From assembly GCA_002337215.1 (NCBI GenBank), contig DDFO01000029.1:29684-40181 (forward strand): a DNA stretch of 10,498 nt, in the 5' to 3' direction. Both the position numbers and the translations under genes were made by a program. The notes under the pieces were generated by a model, which was given only the letters and a program-made list of their open reading frames with translations, searched no databases and had not been told where the DNA came from. Source of the DNA: Phycisphaerales bacterium UBA1926 (GTDB lineage: Bacteria; Planctomycetota; Phycisphaerae; Phycisphaerales; UBA1924). This document shows positions 1 to 6,924 of this stretch, one piece after another. Within the stretch, counting starts at the first letter, position 1, and each line of letters begins with the position of its first letter.

Positions 1-366
1 CCGGCCCGCCTCGGTGGCGTACCCACGGCCCCAATGCTCGGGGAGGAAGCGGTAGCCGATGTCGACTTCGTCGAGTTCGTCGAGGTACTTGAGGCCGCAG
101 AAGCCGATGAGGGTGCCGGCTGGGGTGCCGGTCGAGGCGCAGTCTTCACGCAGATAGCAGCCCCATCGGCCGAACCCGTGGGTGTGGAAGTCCGGGTAGT
201 TCTCGATCGCGTCGCGGGCCTGGGTGACGGATTCGATGGGGGGCTCGCCGGTGTAGCGGATGACATCGGGGTGGCTGTTGAGCGCGTAGAACGCCTCGGC
301 GTCGGCGGTGGTCATCGCGCGGTGGATGAGGCGGGGGGTTGTGGGGCCGAGGAGGTGGGGTTGCAT
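1..366 (-). CDS. GNAT family N-acetyltransferase, RimJ/RimL-like (partial, C-terminus off the left edge)
   Basis: Reading the minus strand from ATG at 366 gives 122 uninterrupted codons to the window edge, so the 3' end is missing. An in-frame TAA two codons upstream makes this the farthest possible start; no clear Shine-Dalgarno is seen. The N-terminus (LLGPTTPRLIHRAMTTADAE) is the usual 'rL.lR.l...D' opening of Acetyltransf_3 proteins. Residues 86-107 (LIGFCGLKYL ... DIGYRF) are the central beta strands, and HWGRGYATEA at 111-120 is the acetyl-CoA-binding turn and helix typical of the RimJ/RimL branch. Such enzymes move an acetyl group from acetyl-CoA to an amine, either a protein N-terminus or a small molecule such as an antibiotic or amino acid; the substrate cannot be told here. 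It is cytoplasmic, with no signal peptide. It is codirectional with the membrane-protein gene upstream (70 nt gap), but shared transcription is unproven. Confidence 0.9.
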   Translation of the reverse strand, partial: MQPHLLGPTTPRLIHRAMTTADAEAFYALNSHPDVIRYTGEPPIESVTQARDAIENYPDFHTHGFGRWGCYLREDCASTGTPAGTLIGFCGLKYLDELDEVDIGYRFLPEHWGRGYATEAGR

Positions 367-389
367 GTCTTATGCCGTGTTCAGACGAC

Positions 390-410
390 CTCGAATACCT
401 CAGATTCGAG
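390..410. repeat. Short inverted repeat between the membrane-protein and acetyltransferase genes
   Basis: CTCGAAT and ATTCGAG form a perfect 7-bp stem around a 7-nt loop in the 70-nt gap. There is no T-tract on either side, so it does not look like an intrinsic terminator. It could be an operator or a weak mRNA hairpin just ahead of the acetyltransferase start, or it could be chance. Confidence 0.35.
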
Positions 411-436
411 ACCAATTCGAAGCCACCGATTAAACA

Positions 437-1105
437 CTATTGCTTCGGCGGCTTAGCGGAACTCGGAGCCTTTCCACCTCGCGTCTCATTTGGCCCAGAC
501 GGGGACTTGGGCTGACTCGCCGCGGTCTTCGGGGCTTTACTGCCTTCGTTCATGACATGGGGCTTATTCTCTACCACCGTATTTCCTCCTGGCATGTTCA
601 GTGCTACGAACAACGATACTGCTGTAAGCCCCAAGACAAGCGCCACCAAACCAACCCGATTCCAACGTTCTACCCGTTTGTTGAATGGCAGCGAGGATTG
701 ACGTTCTGCTACACGATTCCAGAGTTCGCGCGTTCCGCCATGCTCAGAGAACGCATCATCTAGAACTTCGCAATATCCATCGTATGCGTCAACTGAATTT
801 CGCATACTCAGGACTGTGGCCACAAGTGAAGCCACGAGAAATGTCCAGCCAACCACTAGGAGTGGAACGTACGCCAGTGAAACTTGGCTTATTAGCCAGC
901 TGACAGCGGTCCAAGACAGGCCCAACGCACCACCCGACAGGGTAATCAGCCACTTGTCAAGATCAGCTTGCTGAGCGAACGAGAACTTGATCAGTACGTT
1001 TCGTTCATGAATGTACTTCTCGTAGTCTTTTTCCATTGATTGCCGCGAGATGCTCACAGATTTAGAGTGCGAGCGCAGGCGACTAGTCGACAGAGTCTCG
1101 TCCAT
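437..1105 (-). CDS. Three-helix membrane protein of unknown function, low GC
   Basis: The product is 222 aa. I do not recognise a named family, although the ERNVLIKFSFAQQ...DKWLITLSGGALGLSW stretch at about 34-64 resembles a widespread group of uncharacterised bacterial membrane proteins. Hydrophobic segments lie at about 52-74, 78-101 and 149-171. Charge distribution suggests a cytoplasmic N-terminus, a 47-residue Arg-rich cytoplasmic loop (102-148) and an outside C-terminus. Residues 172-222 form a Pro/Ser/Lys-rich tail that is probably disordered. Start: ATG 1105 has a weak AGG eight nt upstream; Met24 (1036) is an alternative, since the first 23 residues are low-complexity Ser/Arg. Base composition is close to 50% GC against about 70% in the neighbours, and codon choice is correspondingly mixed. 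That points to recent acquisition. It lies 32 nt downstream of RNase R on the same strand and may be read through from it. Confidence 0.8.
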   Translation of the reverse strand: MDETLSTSRLRSHSKSVSISRQSMEKDYEKYIHERNVLIKFSFAQQADLDKWLITLSGGALGLSWTAVSWLISQVSLAYVPLLVVGWTFLVASLVATVLSMRNSVDAYDGYCEVLDDAFSEHGGTRELWNRVAERQSSLPFNKRVERWNRVGLVALVLGLTAVSLFVALNMPGGNTVVENKPHVMNEGSKAPKTAASQPKSPSGPNETRGGKAPSSAKPPKQ

Positions 1106-1137
1106 GAATCGAACCTAGCAGGTTCCGTGATTCTTGG

Positions 1138-3681
1138 CTACTGCCGCTTGCCCTTGTTCTTCCGATCCCCGCGGTGATCCGCCTTGCCCTTGTCGCGCCG
1201 CTTGCTCTTCATGCTCCGGCGTTTGCCGCCCGGCATTTTCTGCTTGAAGCCCGCTCCCTCGGATGGGGCGAGGCCGCCCGCGTCGCCGCCCATGTCGAGT
1301 TTGAGGCCCCCGCTGCCCTTGACCTTCCCGGCCGCGCGGCCCTCGGGATCGGCGACGGCGAGTTCGAGTTGGCGGCGTTGGAGGTCGACGCTGACGATCA
1401 CGATGTCGAACATGTCGCCCATCTTGAACGAGCGCCCGCTGTTGGCGTCGACGAGGGCGCCGGTTCTCGGGTCCATGACCCAGCGGGGGCGCTTGTTGTC
1501 GCGGGTGACGTCGCCCGGCAGGTCTTCCTTCTTGATCAGACCATCAGCCAGATACTTGTCGATCTGGACGAAGACGCCCTTGGGGGTGACCCCGGTGACG
1601 ACGCCGGGCATGGTGTCGCCGATGTGCTTCTCGGCGAGGAGCTGGAGGACCAGGAACTGGCGGAGTTCGCGTTCGGCGGACTCGGCGTTCTGCTCGGTCT
1701 GCGTGATCGCGTGCCCGATATCGACAAGGACGGTCTCGGGGGGGCAGTCCTTCTGGTCGGCGATCTTCTTGCCGAGCATGCGCCATTCTTTGTCGTCGCC
1801 GTCGAGCGATCCCGGGCGCTCGGTGCCGTTCTTGGTGAACTTGAGGTACTGGGCGATGGCGCGGTGGACGGTGAGGTCGGCGTAGCGGCGGATGGGGCTG
1901 GTGAAGTGGGCGTACGCGCCGCTCGCGAGCGCGAAGTGGCCGATCTGGGCGGGGCTGTACTCCGCCTTGCTCAGCGTCCGCAGGACCGCCATGTGGACGG
2001 CCTTGGCGGCGGGCTTGCCCCGCGTCGCGTCGAGCAGGCCCTGCATCTCCTCGCGCGTCGGCGATTTGGGGATCTTGTAGCCCGCGACGGTCGCGGCCTT
2101 CTGCAGGTGCTCGATATTGCCCGGGACCGGGTCGGGGTGGATCCGGCGGATGAGCGGGACGCCCAGCTTCTCGAACAGGCGGGCGACGACCTCGTTCGCC
2201 TCGACCATGAACATCTCGATGAGCTTGTGGGTGTAGGCGTCGTCCTCCTGCTCGGCGTCGACGACCTTGCCGTCCTCGTCGAAGATCAGGTTCACGTCGG
2301 GAAGATCGAGGCTGATCATGCCCTGGCGGTGGCGCCGGCCCTCGATCGCACGGGCGCACCCGTTCATCTCGCGCATCACCGCGACCAGTTCGTCGCTGTA
2401 GTTGGGCTCGGTCTTCGCGTGCTTCTTGGCTTCCTCGAGATCCCCATCGATGAGCGCCTGGGCCTCGAGGTAGGTCGTCCGCTTGTTGCTCTTGATGAGC
2501 GTCTGCTGGACGCCCTCCGAGCGGATCTTGCCCTGCTGGTCGTAGCGCATCCACGCGGTCTTGGCGAAGCGCGGCACGCCCTCCTGCAGCGAGCAGATCC
2601 CATTTGAAAGAATCTCGGGGAGCATCGGGATGACGAGCCGCGGCAGGTAGCACGAGTTGCCGCGCTCGAACGCCTCTTCGTCGAGGGGCGACCCCGACGG
2701 GATGTAGTGCGCGACGTCGGCGATGTGGACGCCGACCTCCCAGCCGTCGTAGCCGTGCTCGGATTTGTTCAGCCTCGTGATGCTGATCGCGTCGTCGTAG
2801 TCCTTCGCGTCCGGCGGGTCGATTGTGGCGACGAACGTGTCGGTGATATCGACGCGGTGGGCCTCGCCCCGCTTGTCGGCCTCTTCGTCGAGGGCGGCCT
2901 GCCCCCGCTTCTCCCAGTCGTCGATCTGGCGGTCGAAGTCCCGGCTCGCCTCGCGGGCCTGGTTGACGCAGACCTCCTCGAAGTCGTTGGTGGGGAGCGA
3001 GTAGGCCGCGATGACGGCCTGCGTCTCGACATCGGGCTCGCCCGCTTCGCCAAGCACCTTGGTGATGACCGCCTCGGCCATCCCCCCGCCCTCGGCGTAC
3101 TCGATGATCTCGAGGACGACCTTGTCGCCCGGTTTGACATTCTTGCTCGACGCGTCTCGGATGCGAACGGGTTCGGTGAGTTCCTTGCCGTCGGGGTAGG
3201 CGAGCCAGGTATCGCCCTGCTTGCCGATCTCGCCGGTGAAGTTGGCCCGCTTGCGTTCGAGGACCTCGATCACCTCGCCCGCGAATTGCTTCTGGAGGGT
3301 GCCGAGGCGCTTCTCGCGGCGCTGGTCGCGCTCGAACTCGATCTTGACGGTGTCGCCCGAGAGCGCGCCGTTGACGTATTGCTCGGGGATGAAGACATCG
3401 CCGTCCGCGGTTTTGGTGTCGGGGATCACGAAGCCGAAGCCCTTGGCGGAGCCCCGGAAGGTCCCGATCAGCTCTCCCCGGTTGGGCATGTGGGGCAGGG
3501 TGACGATGCCGTCCTCATCAAGCCCCAGCTTGCCCTCGTCGCGCAGCGCGAAGACGGCGTCCTTGAACGCCTGCATCTCGTCCTGGAAGCCGAGCTCGAC
3601 GGCGAGCGGCCCGAGGGCCTTCGGCTCGTAGGTGTGGTGGTTGAGGTGCTGGAGCACACGGTGTTGGAAGCGCAATGACAT
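1138..3681 (-). CDS. rnr: Ribonuclease R (3'-5' exoribonuclease, RNB family)
   Basis: This is a processive 3'-5' exoribonuclease that degrades structured RNA in the cytoplasm, acting in mRNA decay, rRNA quality control and trans-translation. Numbered from ATG 3681 (847 aa), it has an N-terminal winged-helix region (about 1-65), cold-shock domain 1 (about 70-125, with GTFRGSAKGFGFV), cold-shock domain 2 (about 135-205), the RNB catalytic domain (about 275-612), an S1 domain (about 688-778) and a Lys/Arg-rich tail (780-847). The Mg2+-binding aspartates are intact in TIDPPDAKDYDDA (D288, D294, D296, D297), and HFTSPIRRYADLTVHR at 592-607 is the conserved RNA-contact motif. It is slightly longer than typical RNase R, owing to an S1 insertion and the tail. 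A longer in-frame start at 3780 lies inside the upstream gene's terminator and adds no family sequence, so 3681 was chosen even though no strong Shine-Dalgarno is present. Confidence 0.96.
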   Translation of the reverse strand: MSLRFQHRVLQHLNHHTYEPKALGPLAVELGFQDEMQAFKDAVFALRDEGKLGLDEDGIVTLPHMPNRGELIGTFRGSAKGFGFVIPDTKTADGDVFIPEQYVNGALSGDTVKIEFERDQRREKRLGTLQKQFAGEVIEVLERKRANFTGEIGKQGDTWLAYPDGKELTEPVRIRDASSKNVKPGDKVVLEIIEYAEGGGMAEAVITKVLGEAGEPDVETQAVIAAYSLPTNDFEEVCVNQAREASRDFDRQIDDWEKRGQAALDEEADKRGEAHRVDITDTFVATIDPPDAKDYDDAISITRLNKSEHGYDGWEVGVHIADVAHYIPSGSPLDEEAFERGNSCYLPRLVIPMLPEILSNGICSLQEGVPRFAKTAWMRYDQQGKIRSEGVQQTLIKSNKRTTYLEAQALIDGDLEEAKKHAKTEPNYSDELVAVMREMNGCARAIEGRRHRQGMISLDLPDVNLIFDEDGKVVDAEQEDDAYTHKLIEMFMVEANEVVARLFEKLGVPLIRRIHPDPVPGNIEHLQKAATVAGYKIPKSPTREEMQGLLDATRGKPAAKAVHMAVLRTLSKAEYSPAQIGHFALASGAYAHFTSPIRRYADLTVHRAIAQYLKFTKNGTERPGSLDGDDKEWRMLGKKIADQKDCPPETVLVDIGHAITQTEQNAESAERELRQFLVLQLLAEKHIGDTMPGVVTGVTPKGVFVQIDKYLADGLIKKEDLPGDVTRDNKRPRWVMDPRTGALVDANSGRSFKMGDMFDIVIVSVDLQRRQLELAVADPEGRAAGKVKGSGGLKLDMGGDAGGLAPSEGAGFKQKMPGGKRRSMKSKRRDKGKADHRGDRKNKGKRQ

Positions 3682-3745
3682 GCGAGAGGGTAGTGAGGTC
3701 GGGGGGGCGACCACGCCCCAAACCGCCGACTTCGGTGACTTCACC

Positions 3746-3785
3746 CAAGAGAAAAGCCCCGCGACGGCTTTCGTCGTCACGGGGC
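3746..3785 (-). terminator. Intrinsic terminator of the beta-helix/dockerin gene
   Basis: The arms at 3756-3766 and 3775-3785 (GCCCCGCGACG and CGTCACGGGGC on the plus strand) pair over 10 of 11 positions around an 8-nt loop. Read on the minus strand, the stem is followed at once by TTTTCTCTT. It starts 38 nt after the TAA of the secreted dockerin protein and lies about 65 nt before the RNase R ATG, so it separates the two codirectional transcription units. Confidence 0.85.
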
Positions 3786-3822
3786 GGGGAATCAGAAATC
3801 CGGATTCAGGGCCGGGGCCGTG

Positions 3823-5784
3823 TTACGGGCAGCCCGCCGAGAAGGTCGAGACGAAAATCGAGATATCGGCGAGGTCGTAGAGCCCGTCGGTGTTGAGGTC
3901 GGCGGGGGCCTCCATCGCCTGGAACGCGGTGACGAAGATGGAGATGTCGTTGAGATCGAGCAGCCCGTTGCTGTCGAGGTCGGCGGGGCATTCGGGGAGG
4001 ACCGTGTACTCGAACGCGCCCATATCGACGGGCTGGAAGAAGCCGGTGTTGGCGGTGTCGGCATCATCAAACACACGGGCGTTGCCGTCGAAGTCCTGGG
4101 TCAGCCCCTGCTGGTTGGTGAAGGTCGAATCGCCCGCGTCGATCGCGACCGAGCCCGCGGTGAGCCGGTAGTCGCCAGCGCCGCGATCGGCGAACATCGG
4201 ATCGCCCAGCATGAACGCGAAGCCGAGCGAGGCGGTGCCGCTGCCGGTCGCGAAGTCCTCGAAGTTCGCGGTGTCGAAGAGGTTCGAATCGCTGGCGATG
4301 ATCGACGAGCCGGCTGCCTCGAAGGCGAACGAACGGGTCGTCTCGCCCATCGAGAAGACGTTGTTAACGACCTGGGCGGTGACGCCCTGCGTGGGGCTGG
4401 AGACGCTGACACCCGCAGCGATCGACCAAGCACCGTAGGGGCCGTAGTTCCCGTTCTGCGGGCGGTCCCGGCGAGCACCGTCCGAACCCTCGAGGTAGTC
4501 GGGCCACCCGCCCACGCCGCCCCGGCCGCCGATGCTCGCCGCGTCGGGGCGGACCCGGTCGCCGCGTGTGCCGCGGACACCCTGCGTGAGATCGGCGACG
4601 GTGTTGTGGACGATCACGGCGCGGGAAGCGGGGTTATCGACGATGACCGCCGCGGCCTTGCCGGCGTCGCCGCCCGCGCCGCCGTCGCCGTTATCGCCGC
4701 AGACCCCGCCGTTGCCGCCGTCGCCGCCGCGGGCGAAGAACGTGCCGGTGTCGGCACCGTTGCCGCCCGTGCCGCCCTGGGCGCCGTAGCCCGCCCTGCC
4801 GCCCTCGCCCCCGTTGCCGGCGACGATCGAGTGGATGACATTCTGAGCGACGGTCACGGCACCGGTCGCGTTGGTGGACCAGATGGCGAAGGCGTCGCCG
4901 CCATCGCCGCCGTCGCCCGCGTCGCCGCCGTTGCCGCCGCGACCACCGACCCCGCCGTTGCCGACCACGACGAAGGTGATGCCGTCGCCGCCGTCGCCGC
5001 CGTTGCGACCGCTGCCGCCGAAGCCTCCCTTGCCGCCCTCGCCGCCTTCGATCGCGAAGAACTCAGAATTGCGGATGGTCGCGACCGGACCGTCGACCAG
5101 ACGGACGCCGTAGGCGTCCCCGCCGCGGTTCGCATCGCCGCCCGGCCCGCCGTTCGGGCCGGGAGGGCCGCCTTCTCCGTGCACGCTCAGCGTCGTGCCG
5201 TCCGCGCCGTCGCCAGCGATCGGGCCCTCGGGTTGCCCGCTCTCCCCGTCGGTCCCGGTCGGGGCGACGAGGTCGTAAATCAGGCAGCCTTCGATCGTGA
5301 TATCCGACGCACCGAACGCGAGGACGCCGTGCACCGCGCCCCGCTGGGTGCTGTTGCGGACATCGGCGATCTCGCAGTCGATGAACTCGGGGCTCGCGTC
5401 CTGGATGCGGACCGCCTCGCGGTTGATCCCGCGGAGGACCGCCCCGGTCAGCTCGCCATCGGAGCCCGCCTCGAAGACGAGACCGTCCCACCGACCCGAG
5501 GCCGGGAGGAACGTCGCCGGGTTGCCGCTGCTCGCCTCGACATTGAGGAACCCGCCGCCCTGCACGCGGATCTCGGCACCGTTCGCGATATTGACCGCGA
5601 CGCCCGGCTCGACGGTGAGCGTGCCCTGGATGATCAGATCCTCGGAGATATCGATCGTCGAGCCTGCGGTCCAGGTGAGGTCACCGACGATCGTGTCGGC
5701 GGACGCGGTGCCGGCGAGCAGGGCGAGAGCCGCGGCAGCCGGAATCTGAACGCTGTTCAATGGGTTGGTGGTCTTCTGAAACAT
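3823..5784 (-). CDS. Secreted beta-helix-like protein with Gly-rich blocks, choice-of-anchor Q segment and GC-type dockerin
   Basis: The preprotein is 653 aa. Start ATG 5784 is fixed by a strong GAAGGAG Shine-Dalgarno six nt upstream and by the signal peptide that follows it (residues 1-29, hydrophobic AAAALALLAG, likely cleavage after ASA). Residues about 30-175 have the short beta-strand and turn pattern of right-handed parallel beta-helix proteins (SEDLIIQGTLTVEPG, NGAEIRVQGGGFLNV). From 178 to 449, four Gly-Gly-X-rich blocks alternate with helix-coil segments. Residues about 541-593 (VAIDAGD ... DFDGNARVFDD ... VDMGAFEY) match choice-of-anchor Q. Residues 599-652 hold two dockerin/EF-like repeats between cysteines, with Ca-type loops DLDSNGLLDLND and DLNTDGLYDLAD. 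The role is unknown; an exported structural, adhesive or polysaccharide-acting surface protein is likely. No catalytic motif is identifiable. It is transcribed alone, with its own terminator. Confidence 0.9.
   Translation of the reverse strand: MFQKTTNPLNSVQIPAAAALALLAGTASADTIVGDLTWTAGSTIDISEDLIIQGTLTVEPGVAVNIANGAEIRVQGGGFLNVEASSGNPATFLPASGRWDGLVFEAGSDGELTGAVLRGINREAVRIQDASPEFIDCEIADVRNSTQRGAVHGVLAFGASDITIEGCLIYDLVAPTGTDGESGQPEGPIAGDGADGTTLSVHGEGGPPGPNGGPGGDANRGGDAYGVRLVDGPVATIRNSEFFAIEGGEGGKGGFGGSGRNGGDGGDGITFVVVGNGGVGGRGGNGGDAGDGGDGGDAFAIWSTNATGAVTVAQNVIHSIVAGNGGEGGRAGYGAQGGTGGNGADTGTFFARGGDGGNGGVCGDNGDGGAGGDAGKAAAVIVDNPASRAVIVHNTVADLTQGVRGTRGDRVRPDAASIGGRGGVGGWPDYLEGSDGARRDRPQNGNYGPYGAWSIAAGVSVSSPTQGVTAQVVNNVFSMGETTRSFAFEAAGSSIIASDSNLFDTANFEDFATGSGTASLGFAFMLGDPMFADRGAGDYRLTAGSVAIDAGDSTFTNQQGLTQDFDGNARVFDDADTANTGFFQPVDMGAFEYTVLPECPADLDSNGLLDLNDISIFVTAFQAMEAPADLNTDGLYDLADISIFVSTFSAGCP
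3860..3987 (-). repeat. DNA-level tandem duplication encoding the two dockerin repeats
   Basis: Two 47-nt units at 3860-3906 and 3941-3987, 81 nt (27 codons) apart, are clearly similar at the DNA level; both end GAGGTCGGCGGG on the plus strand. Each encodes one ADL-x-x-x-G-L-x-DL-x-DISIFV loop and helix. The similarity includes several third codon positions, consistent with internal duplication that has since partly diverged. Confidence 0.7.
4438..5253 (-). repeat. Four Gly-Gly-X coding repeat blocks
   Basis: The blocks lie at about 5107-5253, 4891-5049, 4660-4818 and 4438-4566, written on the plus strand as runs of CCGCC, GTCGCC and GTTGCC. They encode degenerate GG-X, GDGG and GNGG repeats. 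The spacers between them encode similar hydrophobic strands: TIRNSEFFAIEGG, VAQNVIHSIVAGNGG, AVIVHNTVADLTQG and AQVVNNVFSM. Blocks 2 and 3 are each bracketed by one such strand before and GGDA-hydrophobic after, so the unit that recurs is a strand plus a glycine-rich loop of about 68-84 residues. Confidence 0.8.
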
Positions 5785-5790
5785 CTGATT

Positions 5791-5797
5791 CTCCTTC
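5791..5797 (-). promoter_or_regulatory. Strong ribosome binding site that sets the start of the beta-helix/dockerin gene
   Basis: GAAGGAG on the minus strand lies six nt ahead of ATG 5784. It is the best Shine-Dalgarno in the window and rules out the 67-codon longer reading frame starting at 5985. Confidence 0.85.
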
Positions 5798-5966
5798 GTG
5801 ATCGTGGATCGGACTGGTGTTCGTGTTCTGGACGCGGAGGCCGCTTCCCACTCGGCCCCACACACAGGCAGGCGACACGCGGCCGGGACGCGCCCGATGA
5901 TCCGCTCGAGAAAACTAAAAAAATCGCTTCCGGACAACCTGAGGCCGGCTCCCGCACCGATTGGCC

Positions 5967-5995
5967 TTGCCTCACGCCCGGGCATTCTTTAGATT
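5967..5995 (+). promoter_or_regulatory. Candidate sigma70-like promoter for the plus-strand dockerin protein
   Basis: TTGCCT (5967-5972) and TAGATT (5990-5995) are separated by exactly 17 nt, each matching the consensus at four of six positions. The predicted start near 6002 gives a leader of about 49 nt, with GAGAGGA at 6037-6043 as ribosome binding site before ATG 6051. The rest of the 266-nt divergent region contains an A-rich tract at 5910-5923 but no convincing promoter for the minus-strand gene. Confidence 0.5.
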
Positions 5996-6050
5996 CGGAT
6001 CGAGATCCCGCGTTTGCGGGCTTGTGGCGGGAACCTGAGAGGAACCGAAC

Positions 6051-6920
6051 ATGCACCGTCGATCAATGTCCGCGCTTCTGGTCGCAGCCGGGTGTCTTGC
6101 CACGCCCACCGCAGCGAGTGCTCAGATCGAATTCATCGCGGACCATCGGTGGATCTACAACTCCTACCAGGTGATCACGTTCGACCCGGTCAGCGGGTTC
6201 CCGATCAGCGAGCAGTACGACAGCGACCGCCTCGATGCGTTGGACGGCTGGCTGTTCGACCCGTTCGATGTGTCGATTTCGCTCGAGCATGCGCCCGCCC
6301 CCGGGGAGCGCTGGGCGGTCGAAGTCACCCAGGATTCCTACTTCACCGATCTGGGCCTGTTCGGCTCGGGCACCGCCGTCTTCGAGGAGGGCGCCGCGAA
6401 CCCGCCCTGCAACGACTTCTACCGGAGCGACCTCGCGGCGACGAACCGGGTCGTCACCTGGTTCACGGTGAACGAGCCCTGCCGGGTCCGTGTCGAGGTC
6501 TCCTTCGACGCCCCCGAAGGGCTGGAGATCAGGGCCGATCTCGAACCGAAGCTCTTCGCCTCCGAAGACCTGTTCAGCGAGACACTCATCGGCGGCGACC
6601 CCGTGACGGTGTCGCAGGAAATCTGGATGCCCTATCCCGGCTTCGACTTCGAATGGCGGGTTGCGTTTGCGGAGTCCATCCGCTGCCGGCAAGGCGAACG
6701 GCTCGAGGTATCGTTCGACTCGTCGATCGAGGTCCTTCCCGACTGCAACGCGGCCGACTTCGCCGCCCCGCACGGCGTGCTCGACCTCGCGGATGTGCAG
6801 GATTTCGTGGGTTACTTCGCGAGCGGCGCGCCCGAGGCGGACGTTGCTGAACCACTCGGGGTCTTTGACCTCGCCGACCTCGCCTCATTCGTTGTGTCGT
6901 TCAACGGCGGGTGCGACTGA
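6051..6920 (+). CDS. Secreted protein with degenerate GC-type dockerin domain
   Basis: The product is 289 aa, starting at ATG 6051 seven nt after GAGAGGA. Residues 1-24 form a signal peptide (SALLVAAGCLATPTAASA, likely cut before Gln25). Residues 25-230 are an all-beta-looking region that I cannot assign; it is rich in aromatic and acidic residues (WIYNSYQ, GWLFDPFDVSISLEH, FEWRVAF) and resembles the PEP-CTERM-like or adhesin-type exported proteins common in planctomycetes. Residues 232-288 are bounded by cysteines and hold two repeats, FAAPHGVLDLADVQDFV and VAEPLGVFDLADLASFV, the form typical of Phycisphaerales dockerin-tailed proteins. Unlike the divergent neighbour, the D-x-N/D-x-D-G calcium loop is eroded. 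It probably shares the export and surface-retention route of that neighbour. The gene ends 4 nt from the convergent ABC ATPase gene. Confidence 0.88.
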   Translation: MHRRSMSALLVAAGCLATPTAASAQIEFIADHRWIYNSYQVITFDPVSGFPISEQYDSDRLDALDGWLFDPFDVSISLEHAPAPGERWAVEVTQDSYFTDLGLFGSGTAVFEEGAANPPCNDFYRSDLAATNRVVTWFTVNEPCRVRVEVSFDAPEGLEIRADLEPKLFASEDLFSETLIGGDPVTVSQEIWMPYPGFDFEWRVAFAESIRCRQGERLEVSFDSSIEVLPDCNAADFAAPHGVLDLADVQDFVGYFASGAPEADVAEPLGVFDLADLASFVVSFNGGCD

Positions 6921-6924
6921 TCCG

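Noticed and set aside
1106..1115. GGTTCGATTC on the minus strand, resembling a tRNA T-loop, at the edge of the low-GC gene (possible attachment site)
   Set aside because: Flanking bases do not form a T-arm, and no acceptor, D or anticodon arm is present; no second copy was seen at the other end of the gene.
1174..3678. Long plus-strand open frames opposite RNase R (1174-2607 and 2707-3678)
   Set aside because: Antisense shadows: the minus strand encodes an intact RNase R with all catalytic motifs.
4438..5253. Repetitive DNA that could be mistaken for a CRISPR or minisatellite array
   Set aside because: The units are degenerate, in frame and explained by Gly-Gly-X coding; there are no constant repeats with unique spacers and no cas genes.
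5911..5937. Minus-strand promoter TTGTCC/TAGTTT for the beta-helix gene
   Set aside because: The spacer is only 14 nt, too short for a normal sigma70 promoter, and the -10 match rests on a simple T-rich run.
5785..5985. A 67-codon N-terminal extension of the beta-helix protein starting at 5985
   Set aside because: It would bury the signal peptide inside the protein, and the strong Shine-Dalgarno fits ATG 5784.
3820..6174. A 784-codon plus-strand open frame opposite the beta-helix/dockerin gene
   Set aside because: It is the mirror of a GC-rich, Gly-codon-rich gene. Its translation is low-complexity Ala/Val/Asp/Arg with no domain, while the minus strand has a signal peptide, strong ribosome binding site, dockerin and terminator.
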